Notes: generated by a model not told the origin, from the sequence alone. A DNA stretch of 64,000 bases from Prorocentrum cordatum (GCA_963575745.1 CAUYUJ010003636.1:292937-356936); one strand, 5' to 3'; counted from the first letter of the stretch, positions 21,706 through 33,835 are shown. A program made the numbers and translations.

Positions 21706-22565
21706 TGGCATAGCAACCCGCGTGTGTTCCATCAGATGTAGTGGCCCTTCGGGTCGGAGGAAGTTTGTGCGAGTTGTAGTAAAGGCAGCATGTGGGGCTG
21801 AGGGTGATGGCGGTGAACGGTTTGTTGTGACACTGGATGTATCAGCAAAGGATGAGGTCGTGGAAGCTGACGAAGATGCCGATGTAGAGGTCGAAGAGCT
21901 GTCCGAGGGAGAGGAAGTGGAGCTCTGCACGACATCATGCACGAGACAGTCTTGTTCAAGAAGCAGGTGGACATCCTGCAGCGGCGACGTAAATTCTGGA
22001 GGGCTCCCCAGTCCCTGAGAAGGTCGGCCTGGTGCGGCATGTTCATGGCGTGATTCATGAAGCAGAGGATCGTGTCTAGCATCCCGTGGATCGTGTCTGT
22101 GGGGCTGTGGATTTGTAAAGCTGTATAGTTTGTCTGTGGAGCTGCGGGTCTTGTCTGTGAATGAGTAACTACCAGGCAATCGGGACCGAACCCACCGCGT
22201 CCCCCGGCGGTGGTCAGAGTTGGCTGCATCATGTGTCACGGTGTTGCTGTCCTGTAATGCTTTCGGCCGGCGCACAGATTTACGCTTTCGTCGCGCGGCG
22301 GTGCAACAAATGTTGCGTTTTGTTGCGCGTCTGGCAATTGCGTACCCAATTATTTGCGATTAGCGCGCCTCCCGCACACATGTGGTGAAGTCGGTTTTGC
22401 GGAATGTCTGCAGCGCCGCACGTGTGTCGCCCAAGGTCGGGGCTGACGGTGAAGGCACGTCTCACGCTAGGTTCAAAAGGGTTCGCGCTGCAAGGTTGGC
22501 ATGACTGACATTACCGGCCGTCCAAACGCAAGACTCGTTTTTTTTCAGGGCGCAGTTCCACGCAT
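21706..22565. other. stretch upstream of LINE, nothing firmly recognised
   Basis: Minus-strand frames (21700-22275) are Ser/Thr-rich and might be the start of the LINE polyprotein, but no motif supports it. Short CTGTGGAGCTG and TTGTCTGTG words repeat around 22090-22160. Confidence 0.35.
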
Positions 22566-22612
22566 TCATAGACCTCCTCCTCCTCCTCCTCCTCCTCCTC
22601 CTCCTCCTCCTC
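22566..22612 (+). repeat. (CTC)n microsatellite
   Basis: About 15 CTC triplets. Confidence 0.9.
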
Positions 22613-22984
22613 CTTCTCGTGCTCTTACTTCATCCTCCCCCTCTTGGGGTAGGACATCTCACCCAGCCCTTCATGCCACTGCACGCTCCTCCATATCCTT
22701 GATCAGGGCAGCTCGTGTGGGCATCGTTTCTGGATGGGCTGGTGGGGTTACGCGAAGCGTTTATGATTCTCAGAAAGAAAACCAGCCTGAGAAAACATAT
22801 TCTGCAAGGTCCCGTTTTCCGAACTGATGGTCTAGGCCTTGACCTGGGACATCTTCAGGAAACTACAGAAAAACAGCCGCAGCAAGAGCAAGCTGCCGAA
22901 CACAAGAAACGGAAGGAAGGGGAATATACTGAACTACAAATGTAAGAACATCTCCCCAGTCTACAATGGAACCCTCATGTTTTA

Positions 22985-23625
22985 TTCCGAAGCAGTGCTT
23001 GCAGTTAGGGGCCGGTTGGGCGCACTGGCGGCTAGTTATGCGGTCGCCATCGCCGCCTTTTCGCCGCCTAGTCGCCGCCCGTCGCCTGCGTCGGTTGGGC
23101 TGTCTGGCGGCTGTGTGGTCGCCGTCGCCGCCTCGTCGCCACCTCGTCGCCGCCTCGTCGCCGCCCGTCGCCGCCGTTGGATTGCACCACATACGTTGCG
23201 CGAGAGCAAGAATCGCGCCTGCGGCGCGCTTTTCATCGCTCACAAAACAGTTTGCACCACATGAACTGCACAACATAGATTGCACCCCACGTACTGCACA
23301 GCCACGTACGCTACACCACATAGATTGCGCAACATGTATTACATAGCATTTATTGCTCAACAAATATTGCGACACATTGATTGCTTCACACAAATTGTAC
23401 TACATAGGTCGCACCACATAAGAGTGCACAACATAGATGGCAAACCGCATATTGCACAACAGATGTTGCACCACATAGGTTGCACCACATAGATGGCACA
23501 ACATAGTTTGTACCTCATCGGTTGCACCGTCTTACTGCATCACATAGGTTGAAAAGCATATGTTGCATCACATATGTTGCACATCATGTATTCCTAGAAA
23601 CACACGATTGGGGTCCACGCTGGCT
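22985..23625 (+). repeat. TGCACCACATAG-type element, full copy
   Basis: Three parts: a lead with GCTTGCAGTTAGGGGC; a CGCCGTCGCCGCC array (23040-23180); then about 30 degenerate 13-14 base words (TTGCACCACATAGA) to 23590. The end is ATTCCTAGAAACACACGATT followed by GGGGTCCACGCTGGCTAACAT. The part AAATCGCGCCTGCGGC..TTTTCATCGCTCACAA is shared with the copy at 31700-32050. Confidence 0.75.
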
Positions 23626-24544
23626 AACATATGTTAAGGAAACTGAGACCCTGACCTGGAAGCTACCTTTTTCTAAAAATGAGTATGGGTGTACAAGGCA
23701 ACTGAAGGCGGCCATGCTGCACAATGATCTCTGGACAAACACGAGCCCCCCCCCTTGAACCCTCTGACCCGTCCTCTCCCCTCCCCCCTGCCTCCACTCC
23801 TACCGCATGCATACCCTCTTCACGTATACAGCTCCCCTTCCTGGTTGCGCATCACACGATGGGGTCACTTGGGGGCCCCAGGTCCGCTAAGACACCCGTC
23901 GGCAGGCGCTATGGGAAGGGATGGGTGGGAGAGGTGGGATGACAGAGATTGCGCCGGCGCAACCTGGCTTGCGTACTCCCCTCTCCACCTGTCCACTCCC
24001 CTGGCGACGCCCAATTCACTCCCCGTCCATCCCCCCTGCTCCCCTTCCTCTCCAGACAAATTGGAAAGAACCGGAGGGAGGCGGGAGGAAGCCACCGTCA
24101 CCTCCGGGACGAAAACAAACCCCTTGCCAGAGCACCCCCAAAACGCAGGTCCCTGCTGCCAGCTGGGAACCCGCTCCCACCGCCACAACCCGCACCCAGG
24201 GCACCCAACTCCGCGCGTCGCGCCCCGCGATGCGCGACGCGCGGGTATCCTCGCGCCCCCGAGAGACCACACTGGAGAGGGGCAGCTCTCTCCTGTCTGG
24301 GCCGCGACGCGCGCAGCGCCAGCATCCTCGCGCCCCTGCGGGTGGCCCACCAAGGAAGCCGGAGACACGCGCGGCTGGACCCGCTCGCGGAACATCCGGA
24401 GGCCACGCGCTGGACACACATGCGGAAGCCCGGCGTACCCGGCCATAGAAGGCCGAGCGCTGGAAAGACATGTGGCCACATGTCGTATCTTGATCCTCCG
24501 AGGCCTCGACCACATACATCCATCCTCCTCCTTCTCATCCTCAT
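23626..24544. other. stretch without a supported gene
   Basis: C-rich unique sequence. Overlapping frames on both strands at 23865-24550 have no recognised motif. Confidence 0.35.
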
Positions 24545-24840
24545 CCTCCTACATGATCCCTCCTCCCCCTCCTCCTCCTCCTCCTCCTCCTCCTCCTCCT
24601 CCTCCTCCCCCTCCTCCTCCTCCTCCTCATCCCTCGATCCCCCTCTATTGCAGATAACTCTGTCCTATCGCACCCCTAGACGTGTCGGTAGGGCGGCCTG
24701 GGCGGTTAGCCTGGGACTTCCCCAGAGCGTATGGTCATGAGGCTCGAAACATAGCAACCACTACGGGGACGGAAGGGGAGAGTTTTTCAAAATGGGTTCC
24801 CGCCTGAGGCGCCGCGCACACTCGTCTTAAATCCGCCGAT
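24545..24840 (+). repeat. composite repeat: (CTC)n plus GACGTGTCGGTAG block plus one minisatellite unit
   Basis: (CTC)n to about 24640, then CGCACCCCTAGACGTGTCGG and the linked TAGGGCGGCC block, then one unit containing TTTTTCAAAATGGGTTCCCGC and CGCCGCGCACACTCGTCTTA. The same order appears at 34885-35475. The inverse order appears at 29740-30950 and 48370-48830. Confidence 0.7.
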
Positions 24841-25059
24841 CCGGCGTGTGAGTTTCAAGGAGTCTCAGCTACAGCCTCGAGGCTGAGCTTCAGCCTCTGG
24901 GGGGGTCGCCGGGGTGGCTCTGCCGGGGAAGGGGGGGTGGGGGGGGGGGGGGGGGTGCGAGTTTCCGGCGAACCCCGGGGCCGCTCCGGGGGAGTGGAAG
25001 ATAGGGGGGGGGGGGGCGCCATGCTCCGCTTTTTCCGGCGCTTTGGAGGAGGGGGGGGG
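24841..25059. other. spacer with poly-G runs
   Basis: Contains G runs at about 24925-24955 and 25005-25020. No gene. Confidence 0.5.
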
Positions 25060-25640
25060 CCCAAGAGACCCCCAAGGGGTTCCAAGAGGGCCCCGAGTCG
25101 CCGAAAAATCGCTCCAAGACGCCCGAGATGGCCTCCAGACGGCCCAAGGTGTCTCCAAGACGCCCCAAGAAGCTTCCAAGAGGCCTCCCAAGAGGGCCCC
25201 AAGAGGCCAGAATCGTTGATTTTCATTGGTTTTCTCAGGGTTTTTAGCGTTCTTGCCTTTTCGGGCGTCCGACGCTCGAAGACGGCCCAAGAGGCCCCCA
25301 AGTCCGTCCCAAGACGGCCCACGATGCTTCCAACACGGCCCAAGAGAGCCCCAAGACGGCCCAAGAGGGCCCCAAGACGGCCCAAGAGGGCCTCTGGACA
25401 GCCCAAGAAGGCCCCAAGAGAGCCCCAAGAGGGGCCCAAGAGGGGGACCACGAACCGAAAGAACCGAGCTTTCCGCCCCAAGAGGCCCCCAGGAGGCCCC
25501 AAGAGACCCCCAAGGGGCCCCAAGAAGCCCACAAGAGGCCCAAAAGAGGTTCCAAGAGGCCCCAAAACAGCTCCCCAGAGGCCTCCAGACTGCCTCCGGC
25601 AGGCCCCCGGTTTCTTCCGCGGCACCGCCCAGGGCGCCAC
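25060..25640 (+). repeat. CCAAGAGGCC-type array with conserved core
   Basis: Decamer array interrupted at 25205-25285 by a unique core: AGAATCGTTGATTTTCATTG, then GGGTTTTTAGCGTTCTTGCC and TTTTCGGGCGTCCGACGCTC. The core is shared, inverted, with 16165-16250, and more loosely with 33355-33440. Confidence 0.85.
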
Positions 25641-26107
25641 CGGCAGGATGTCCTCCGTCTCATCGTTTTCCTTCAAGTTATCGCCTCTTCCTCATTCTCC
25701 TCCTCCTCCTCTGCGACCTCACTCCTATCCCTCAACGATCGCGTCACCGAGTGCCTCTTCTTTGAAACATCCTCGCTCTTCAAACGCACATCCATACACA
25801 CATGCATACATACCTACATTTAAACACATTTGCATACATAGAAAAACAATCTTCCAGACATACATACTTACATTCACACACATACACACATATTATCATA
25901 CACACATACAAACATACATACAAACTAAATACATACATACGCGCACAAGCATACATACATACATACGTACCTACACACAGGCACACATGATCAATGCATG
26001 CATACATGCATGCACGCGTACATACACACACATATATCGTGAAACTCACCGCGTGCTCGAAACTTGAGAGAGACCGCGGGAAGTCGAGAGAAGCCGCGGA
26101 ACGAGGC
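25641..26107 (+). repeat. (ACAT)n degenerate array and flanks
   Basis: ACAT tetramers at 25790-26030 follow the CCAAGAGG array, repeating the pairing seen at 14545-15420. No gene. Confidence 0.8.
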
Positions 26108-26154
26108 CTCTACTACTACTACCACTACTACCACAACCACTACTACTACTACTA

Positions 26155-26189
<35 letters not shown>

Positions 26190-26237
26190 GCTACTACTAC
26201 TACTACTACTACTACTACTAATACTACTACTAGTACT
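26108..26237 (+). repeat. (CTA)n microsatellite
   Basis: CTACTACTA with CCA and CTG interruptions, about 43 triplets. Confidence 0.95.
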
Positions 26238-26379
26238 ACAGGAGCGTTTCCCAACTAGTATGTGTGTGTGGGTGATGCTGTGTGCGCATGTCTGCGGCGC
26301 AGGTTAAGTGGTGTGACTGTGTGTGTGCGTTTGAGTGTGCGCCCATAATTTCTGCGTCTGGAGAATAACCCCGAGCGAC

Positions 26380-26760
26380 CCGGATCGGCGGCACTGGCCG
26401 AAGGCCACTACAATACTTGGACCAGTTACACGGATGGGCGGTGCCTCCTTTTCCACGTGAGGCTCTCGCCTGGGCGCCACGCGAATTCGTCGTAAAAGCT
26501 TGCACCAGTCACACAGATCGAGGGTGGCTCCTTTTCCAAATGGGGCTCTCGCCTGTGCGCCGCGCAAATTCGTCTTAAACGTTTCTCAACGTTTTTCAAG
26601 AACTGCAAGAATGGAGGTCGGTTCCCGTTTGGACTGGGTCTCTCGCTTGAGACCTCTCCAGCTTAAACGACCATAAGGTTGAACTTAAGTAGCAATTGCA
26701 CGGGTGGAGGGCGGTTCCTTTTCAAACTGGGGCGCTCGCTGTCGACTTTCTCGAAGTTGG
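26380..26760 (+). repeat. ~80-base minisatellite, diverged copies
   Basis: About five units with the pattern ACACGGATGGGCGGTGCCTC, CTTTTCC, GGGGCTCTCGCCTG, GCGCCGCGCAAATTCGTCTT. This is the same family as the units at 35150-35475, and inverted at 29740-30590 and 48370-48650. Confidence 0.75.
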
Positions 26761-27844
26761 CCGCCATAAGCGTAAATGTGCCCACTAGTTGCGTAGGACC
26801 AGTTCTTTTCGAAAGCTCAAAATGTCAAGACAGGGCCCTTCTTGGACGCATCGCTCAATTGTGTCATCATAGCTTCTCTAGTCCTCTAAACTCACTAAGA
26901 CGATGCAAGGCACTACATGTTCCATACGAGGTCCTCGCCCGAATGGCAAGCACATTGGGTACTCGCCCTTCAAGGGATGCTCCTCGTGGTGATGATGAGT
27001 ACGTGCAGGGATTCATGTTGAGCGGATTTGGGACGGGAGGGTTTATAGCAGCATTATTGATGCATCTTGTGATTACTCTGATCCTCCTCCTCCTCCTTCC
27101 TTCCTCCCTGTCGTCTGCCCTCCCTCCTCCCTCTCCTCAGTCCGTCCCCCTCCTCCTCCTCCTCCTCCTCCTCCTCCTCCTCCTCCTCCTCCTCCTCCTC
27201 CTCCTCCCCCCCTCCTCCTCCTCCTCCCCCTCCTCCCCCCCCTCCTCCTCCTCCCCCCTCCTCCTCCTCCCTCCCTCCTCTCGCCCTCCCCCTCTCGAGC
27301 TCCACTTGAAACGCCACGGCTCCTTCCGCGGCAGGAGCCGCAGCCGCTCGCGAGGGTCCAGGCTCGCCAGGGGCCGCAAAGACCCGAGCTTCACGTGCGG
27401 CTCCTCCCCGTGCGAAGGGCCAGCATTCCCACGGGGGACCCCGTCACCGCCCTCCCTCGGCCTCCCTCCCCTCTCCCTCGGCCCTCCCTCAGCCCCTCCC
27501 CTCTCCCTCCCTCCCCTCTCCCTCCCCTCTCCCTCATCCCTCCCTCCCCTCTCCCTCCCTCTCCCTCTCCCTCTCCCTCGGCCCTCCCTCAGCCCTCCCT
27601 CCCCTCCTCCCTCCTCTCCCTCGCCCACGCCGGACCTGACTCTACTGCTCCTAGAGCGGCGCGTTTTCACTCTGCCGCAGCACGGATCCGAGAGGTCGCT
27701 GAGCATAGGCGGCTCAGAGAGCCATCAGACCTGGAAGTTTTGGATGACACGCATAGCACTGCCATGGCCAGCGCACGTTCTTTCGTCCTAGAGATTTCAT
27801 CCACTCCCGTCGCAACTCCTCCGCCTCCTCCCTCTCCCGCCCTG
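26761..27844 (+). repeat. unique lead then long (CTC)n / CCCTCTCCCT array
   Basis: Unique sequence to 27075 ends TTTATAGCAGCATTATTGAT, then GCATCTTGTGATTACTCTG. A related lead, CTACTGCAGCATCGTTGATG, precedes the CTC array at 36480. (CTC)n covers 27080-27290. CCCTCTCCCT words cover 27430-27640, separated by 120 bases of unique sequence. An open frame runs through but is low-complexity. Confidence 0.7.
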
Positions 27845-28930
27845 CCCCAAGCCATTCTCGACGGCATAATTTCGAACGGTGCGGATGCGCTGAGAAGGCG
27901 GCCACAGAGAGAGAGAGATAGTAAAGAAGCTCGAAGGCGACCAATTGCCAACCTTAACTTGTCTGGACCACCGGCCGAGCCCCCGCCCGCATGATGCCCC
28001 GATGGACAGAGTGGAACAGGCTGCCTTGAACAGACTGCTGTCAACGGATCCTGGCACGAGTTTATGTCGTACAAGACTAAAGGGATAGTGGTCCATGGAT
28101 TGGGAAGACGGCGTGGTGTTGCTATTGGGTCTGAAATCGCATTCTTTTTACTCCGTGGTCACTGCGCGTCACTATGGCGCTACTGGGTCAGAATACTGAT
28201 TGTGTTGCCAGTAGGTCGTTATCCCATACTGCTGTCCATATTGCAAACTGGTTCATCCCTGGCCGACGGGGACTACATTGGCATTTTGCTTCTTTGCTTA
28301 TTACTGATATGTGACTAGTTGTTGATTACACTGTGTGGCAATATTGCTTATTTGCCATCTCATCGCCTATGATATACTATACATATTGCTACTCTGCTTG
28401 ACCCCTGCCCGACGGGGACAACATGCACGAGACAGGCGCGCCCTCGCACCGCCTGCCCTGCCTCCCCTGGGGAGTATCCCTGCCCTCCGCCTCCTCCTCT
28501 TCCTCCTCCTCCCCCTCCTCCCCCCTCCCTCCTCCCCCCTCCCTCCTCCCTCCTCCCTCCTTCCTCCACCCATCCGCCTCCCCACTCCGCCTTACACCAA
28601 ACCATCTTAGACAGCCTGGCATCGAATCGTGCTGAGGCTTTGAGGGCAGCTCGATGCTTCCCCTCGTCAACTTGAACGTGTTCGGATCCTCGGCAGTGCT
28701 CTACCCGCGTGATGACACGACGGACAGACTCGGTCAGGCTGATGTGTTCCTTGCACGGCACCTTCTCATCGTGCCAGGTCATAGGGAAGGAGCGGGGGGG
28801 AGATCAGGATCAGGGAGGAGACAGAGCTTCTGGCCAAAGTTAATGTTTCCATATGCGCATGGCTATTTCCTCCCCCCGCGTCGGGGACTACATGTACGAG
28901 ACAGGCGCGCCCTTGCACCGCCTGCTACCA
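27845..28930 (+). repeat. tandemly duplicated blocks of unknown nature
   Basis: CCAAGCCATTCTCGACGGCA (27848) recurs diverged as CCAAACCATCTTAGACAGCC (28596), each after a CTC-rich run. CGACGGGGACAACATGCACG with its GAGACAGGCGCGCCC tail (28411) recurs at 28879 with three or four changes, and its first half also occurs at 28264. Read on the plus strand the pairs give ILDGIISNGADALR / ILDSLASNRAEALR and GDNMHETGAPSHRL / GDYMYETGAPLHRL. Conservation at protein level hints at a once-coding unit, but no family is recognised. Confidence 0.5.
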
Positions 28931-29739
28931 GCCTGGGGGAGGAGAGGATTCGGGATGGGCTTGCGGATATGAGCGGTGATTTACGCCCCCCCCCCCCCCC
29001 CCGAGGCGAGGACGTCCAGAGCCCCCTGGCCCAAGGATCTCACGTCTCCAGGCTCTCGCGGGCGACTCGGTCTCCATGCCGTCTCCGCGTCGCGCACGCC
29101 CCCGCACCGCGCAACTGTCGTTCGCGGACGCCCGAGACCCGACTCCCCCCTCGCCGCTCCCGTCCCCAATCCTCCCCGCCCTCGCGACGCCCTCCACCCC
29201 CCCCCCTGGAGCCCTCCGCTCCAACCCGCCCCCCCCCCCTCTCCAGAAAAGGGGGGGCTGGGAGGAGGAGGGAGAGGGCAGGGGGGGAGGGAAGGCGGGG
29301 AAGCACGAGAGGGCAGGAGGAGAGGGATAGGGGGGAGGAGAAGAGCAGAAGGTAGGGAGGAGGAGGAGGAGGAAGAGGAGGAGGAGGAGGAGGAGGAGGA
29401 GGAGGAGGAGGAGGACCCGTATAAACCCAAGACTCCGCAACGATGTTGAAATAGACCCTTCAAGATCCCTCTTCATAGGCCCCTACATGGGGTCATTTCC
29501 ACTAAGGGCATTGCCTCGTTGAGTGACAACCGCGCGAACATCTTGAAGTGCACCAGAACACCATGAGCAAGATTTCCACGCCATGAACTAACCTGGCCAT
29601 CACGTCTTGGCAATCCAGAATCGTGCAGAACACAAGTCCTGGGACTTCAACACAGCGAATCAACTGATTTGTACGCCCTGACAATCCTGAGTCGTTCCAA
29701 AAACACCATTGCTGGTACATTGTCCATGAGAACCAGTGA
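28931..29739. other. C/G-homopolymer and (GGA)n stretch
   Basis: Poly-C at 28985-29003, pyrimidine-rich to 29250, and (GGA)n at 29355-29415. Then 29490-29700 is unique sequence with words (CGCCCTGACAATCCTGAGTC) similar to 36200-36340 (GGATTGTCAGGACGCAACAG, inverted), another dispersed repeat. No gene. Confidence 0.6.
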
Positions 29740-30590
29740 CACTCTTGCAACTGTTTAAAACTACTGTGCGCGGCGATCTGGCGAGAGACACATCTTGAAA
29801 CTGAACCGCCCTCAAAATGTCAAACTGTTGCAAACGTTCAAAACGAATGCGCGCGGCGCTAATGCGAAAACCACATTTTGAAAACGGCCCGTTCTCAATC
29901 CAAACTCTGGCAATGTGTGTTTCGACGAATGTGCGCCGCGCTGGGGCGAGAGCCACACATTGAAAACCACCCACCCTCAACGCGTGAAACGATTGCAAAT
30001 GTTTAAAATGAATGCGCGCGGCGCTAAGGCGAGAACCACACTTTGAAGACCACCAGCCCTCTATCCGTGAGGGTCTTGCATCTGTTTAAACAGAATGTGC
30101 GCGGCGCTGAGGCGAGAGCCACCTTTTGAAAAGCACCCGCCCTCAATGCGTCAAGCTGTTGCAAATGTTTATCACGAGTGTGCGCGGTGCTAAAGCGAGA
30201 GACACATTTGGAAAAACCGCCAACCCTCAATCCGTGCAATTCTAACCCTTGCGAATGTCTTAAGCGAATCTGCGCGGCGCTAAGGCGAGAACCACACATT
30301 TGAAAAAGAACCACCCTCTATCCGTGAAGCACTTGCAAGCTCTTAGAACGAAAGTGCACGGCGCTGAGGCGAGAGACGCATTTTGAATACGACCCGCCCT
30401 CAATCCGTGAAACTCTTGCAAAGTTTGTATGCTAATATGCGCGGCGCGAAGGCAAGACCTACATTTTGAAAGCGACCCGCCCTCAATCCATGAAGCTCTT
30501 GTAAAACGAATGCGCGCGGCGCGAATGCGAGAGCGACATTTTGAAAACGACCCGCCCTCCATCTGTGAAGCTGTTGTCAATATGAAGCAC
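29740..30590 (-). repeat. ~80-85-base minisatellite, about ten units
   Basis: Regular units with ACGAATGCGCGCGGCGCTAA, GGCGAGAACCACA, TTTTGAAAACGACCCGCCCT, CAATCCGTGAAACTCTTGCA. It is the inverse orientation of the family at 26380 and 35150. Confidence 0.9.
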
Positions 30591-30950
30591 CTGGGTCATC
30601 AGTGGTGAGGAGGACGCTGGCGAAACGCCCGGCCCGCCCTTTCGACTGGCCTCGGGTTGCGACAGGGCGGAGCTATCTATAAGGGACGAGGAGGAGGACA
30701 AGGAGGAGGAGAAGGAGGAGGAGGAGGAGGAAAAGGAGGAAACAGAGGGAAAGAAGGAGAAAGAGGAGGAGGAGGAAGAGGAGGAGGAGGAGGAGGAGGA
30801 GGAGGAGATCGAGATCGAGGAGGAGGGGGAGGAGAAGGAGGAGGAGGAGGAGGAGGAGGAGGAAGAGAGGGCAGGGAGGAGAAGGGAGAGAGGAGGGGAG
30901 GAGCGGGCAGGGAGGAAGAGGAGGAGGGAGAGGCGAGGGGAGGGGAGCAG
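30591..30950 (-). repeat. composite repeat junction and (GGA)n array
   Basis: GGCGAAACGCCCGGCCCGCC and CGACAGGGCGGAGCTATCTA (30615-30680) link the minisatellite to a 260-base GGA/GAA array. This is the mirror arrangement of 34885-35150. Confidence 0.8.
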
Positions 30951-31559
30951 GGCTCCTAAACACCCTGTGGGACTTCGACGTGGCCATTTTTTGCTACCAT
31001 TAGAACCCTCGAGTTACTCGGCAACAGTCTAGAACCACAATCGCACATGATTCCTGAGAGCACTCTTGGGGGCAAGCAGTGCGACCCCGCGCTGGCCATG
31101 AGACCCCCCCCTGGGGCCCCCACTCGGGAAGGGCAAGACGAAGGGGAGGTGGGCGAGTCGGGAGGATCACAGATCATGCGCCACTTGTCCGATATGCTGG
31201 CCGCGATCAAACATGCCAGGCGGAAGTCTCTATTTCTCCTCACTGCGCGTGGCTGACTTATGGTGTAGTCGCGCAATCATCCTCGGAGAGTGGCGGCAGC
31301 GACCGCTGGCATAGCACTGAACGGTGGAAGCACTGGTGGAAGAATTGTTCTGGGGGAACAAAGAGATCCGCCACCGGGCCCTTGAAGCACGAGTTGGAAT
31401 GTCCTCAGGTCCTTGGCCTTATCCCTTGAGCCTTCGTCCTCGACCCTGAACATTCTTGAAAGGGCCCGGACCCGCAATTGCCAAATCCGCTGGGGCGCGT
31501 CGCGTGGCACCTGGGGGTAGTCGCGTCCTGCCGCGGGACCCTTTCGGCCCAACCAAGGC
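30951..31559. other. stretch without a supported gene
   Basis: Unique sequence. Short plus (31047-31256) and minus (30956-31276) frames oppose each other; each reads as moderately protein-like but neither has a motif. Confidence 0.35.
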
Positions 31560-32050
31560 CCCAAAATGGACCGAGAGGGCCCGACAGGTCCCCAAGACGG
31601 CCTGAGAGGGCCCCGAGTCGTCGAAAGATCGCCCCAAAGCGCCGAGAAGAGTGCCCAAGACGCCCCCCCGACGCCCCCAGAGGCCCCCCAAGCAATGCTT
31701 GCACTTAGGGGCTCTTACTTCTGCACTGAGGAACTGGCCCGGTCGGCTGGTCTAGCAGCCGTGCCCGCCGTCGCCGCCCCGTCGCCGTCTCGTCGCCACC
31801 TGTCGTCTGGGCCCCGGTTGGCCGGTCTGGCGTCTCCGTGCTGGCCGTCGCCGCCCCGTCGCCGCCTCGTCGTCGCCCGTCGTGTGGGCCAGTTGGCCCA
31901 ATCTGGCGGCTCCGTGCCGGCCGTCGCCGCGCCTTCGCCGCCTCGTCGCCACCCGTCGCCGTAGTTGGATTGCACCGAGTAGACTGCACGAAAAAATCGC
32001 GCCTGCGGCACCATTTTTAATCGCTCACAACATAAGTTGCACCACATGTC
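31560..32050 (+). repeat. short CCAAGAGG array joined to a TGCACCACATAG-type element
   Basis: Decamers at 31560-31695, then GCTTGCACTTAGGGGCTC, a CGCCGTCGCCGCC array (31760-31965) and the shared block TCGCGCCTGCGGCACC with TTTTTAATCGCTCACAA. It is colinear with 22985-23260. Confidence 0.75.
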
Positions 32051-32689
32051 TTCTCCTTCCTTTCAGAAGACTGGGCTCCACCACCTCACCGAAGTCGTAC
32101 TTATCCGTCGGGCTTCGCGTACTGCAACGTGCATATGATTATACCTCCTCGTTCATTTCCCACATGCAATCATATCATCCCAGCTAGCCCAGTATCCGCC
32201 ATCTCTCGCCATCCCTGTCAAATGACACCATGCGCAAAACTTCTTCATCTTCGCAAGGAACTTTCCAATAACCCCTTCGAACCAAATCAAAGTGCATACG
32301 AGCGCTCATGTCATAATCACACCAAACATACTACGTTTGCAATCATGTCAACATAGAAACATTGAGCACTCATGATTTTGCACCAACAAAAATGCAAAGT
32401 GTCTGCCCGCGCGCATTTGCTGAAACCATCGGACAATATGTCTTTTTACAGTCTCGTTGGAAACCTTCCATCTAATCTCACCATGCGGTGCAGCCGCATT
32501 GATCTATACTCGAATCACAAGACCTGCGAAGCATATCCTGCAGCAGGTGCTTCTTCTGCGCGGCGCGGGGCCTGCGCGCGGGGGCCCATCGGGTCTCCAG
32601 GCGTTGCCTCATGGAGGTTTTGCCAGCCAAGTGGCGGGTGGGTGGGTGGGATGCTTTCACGAGCATCGGATATGGTTACGCGCGGTGCT
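32051..32689. other. stretch without a supported gene
   Basis: AT-richer unique sequence, then GC-rich from 32555. No coding signal. Confidence 0.4.
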
Positions 32690-32792
32690 GTGTAATCGCA
32701 CCACATAGATTGCACCCTACATATTGCACACCACATCATGAACAACTACCTATATCGCACCATGTATATTGCAAGACGTAGAGTGCACCACA

Positions 32793-32829
<37 letters not shown>

Positions 32830-33350
32830 CACAGCATAGATGGCACAATGACATACGTAGGGTGCAGAACATGCATTGCACAACATCGACCGCACCTCAT
32901 ACATTGCACCGCACAGGTTGCACATACAAATTGCACCACCACACACGTTGCACCATACAGGTTGTATCATGTATGTTGTCGCATAATTTCTAAACCAAAA
33001 ATATAACGAAAACTACGTGTACGCTCATGCAAATGGTTATGAGTATATGTGTATATGTATATATATGTATAGATATGTGTCTATATATAATTTACGAACA
33101 TGTGCATACACATGTTTATAACACGCACATGCATACATTCATCTGTATATACATCTATATGTGTGTGCGTGTGTATGTGTATGTACGTATGTGTATATGT
33201 ATATGGATGGATTACAAGCCGTCGATTGCACCGCATATATTTCACTACGTATACTGCACATCATAGATCACACCACCTATGCCGCACACCATACCTCGTA
33301 CAACCTAGATTGCTAGGAAAACACTGCTTGGGGTCCACGCTGCTTAACAT
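32690..33350 (+). repeat. TGCACCACATAG-type element with (TA)n and GTATAT tracts
   Basis: TGCACCACATAGAT words at 32698-32980 and 33225-33312, with (TA)n at 32793-32826 and a GTATATGTAT tract at 33040-33210. It ends TTGCTAGGAAAACACTGCTT then GGGGTCCACGCTGCTTAACAT, the shared family terminus. It abuts a CCAAGAGG-type element. Confidence 0.8.
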
Positions 33351-33835
33351 TGATGTTCCCTGGATGTTTGAATGTTTGAATGATTGTGGCTTTCTCGCCT
33401 TTTCGGCTTCCCGACGCTCCAGAATGGCTTAAGAGGCCCCAGAGATGGCCCCAAGACGGCCCGAGAGGCCTGCAAGAGAGCTCCAGAGGGCCCCAACACC
33501 CAAGAGGCCTCCAAGACGGCCCAAGAGGCCCCCAAGACGGCTCCAAGAGGAGGTCCAGACGGGAGATGAGCCCTCGGGCTCGAAAGGCTCCCAGGAGGCC
33601 CCACGAGGCCCCAAAGAGGCCCCAAGAGGCTCCAAGAGGCTCCAAGAGGCTCCAAGAGGCCCCAAGAGGCCCCCAAGAGGCCCCCAAGAGGCTCCAAAGC
33701 CTCAAAACTGCCCCCACGAGGCCCCCAAACTGTCCCCAGGAGGCCCCCGCGAGCGCTCCGAGGAGACCCCAAGAATCATCCCTGAGGACTCTGACCCACA
33801 ATCCAAGCACGGTGGTGGGATAGGCCAAACGAAAG
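33351..33835 (+). repeat. CCAAGAGGCC-type element with both cores
   Basis: The opening core (TGTTTGAATGTTTGAATGAT, then TTTCTCGCCTTTTCGGC and GACGCTCCAGAATGG) is followed by the decamer array. The closing core is AAGAATCATCCCTGAGGACT with CTGACCCACAATCCAAGCAC. Order and orientation mirror the copy at 15420-16400. Confidence 0.8.

Noticed and set aside
29740-30590. CRISPR-like array
   Set aside because: Units are contiguous and diverge throughout, with no constant repeat separated by unique spacers, and the genome is eukaryotic.
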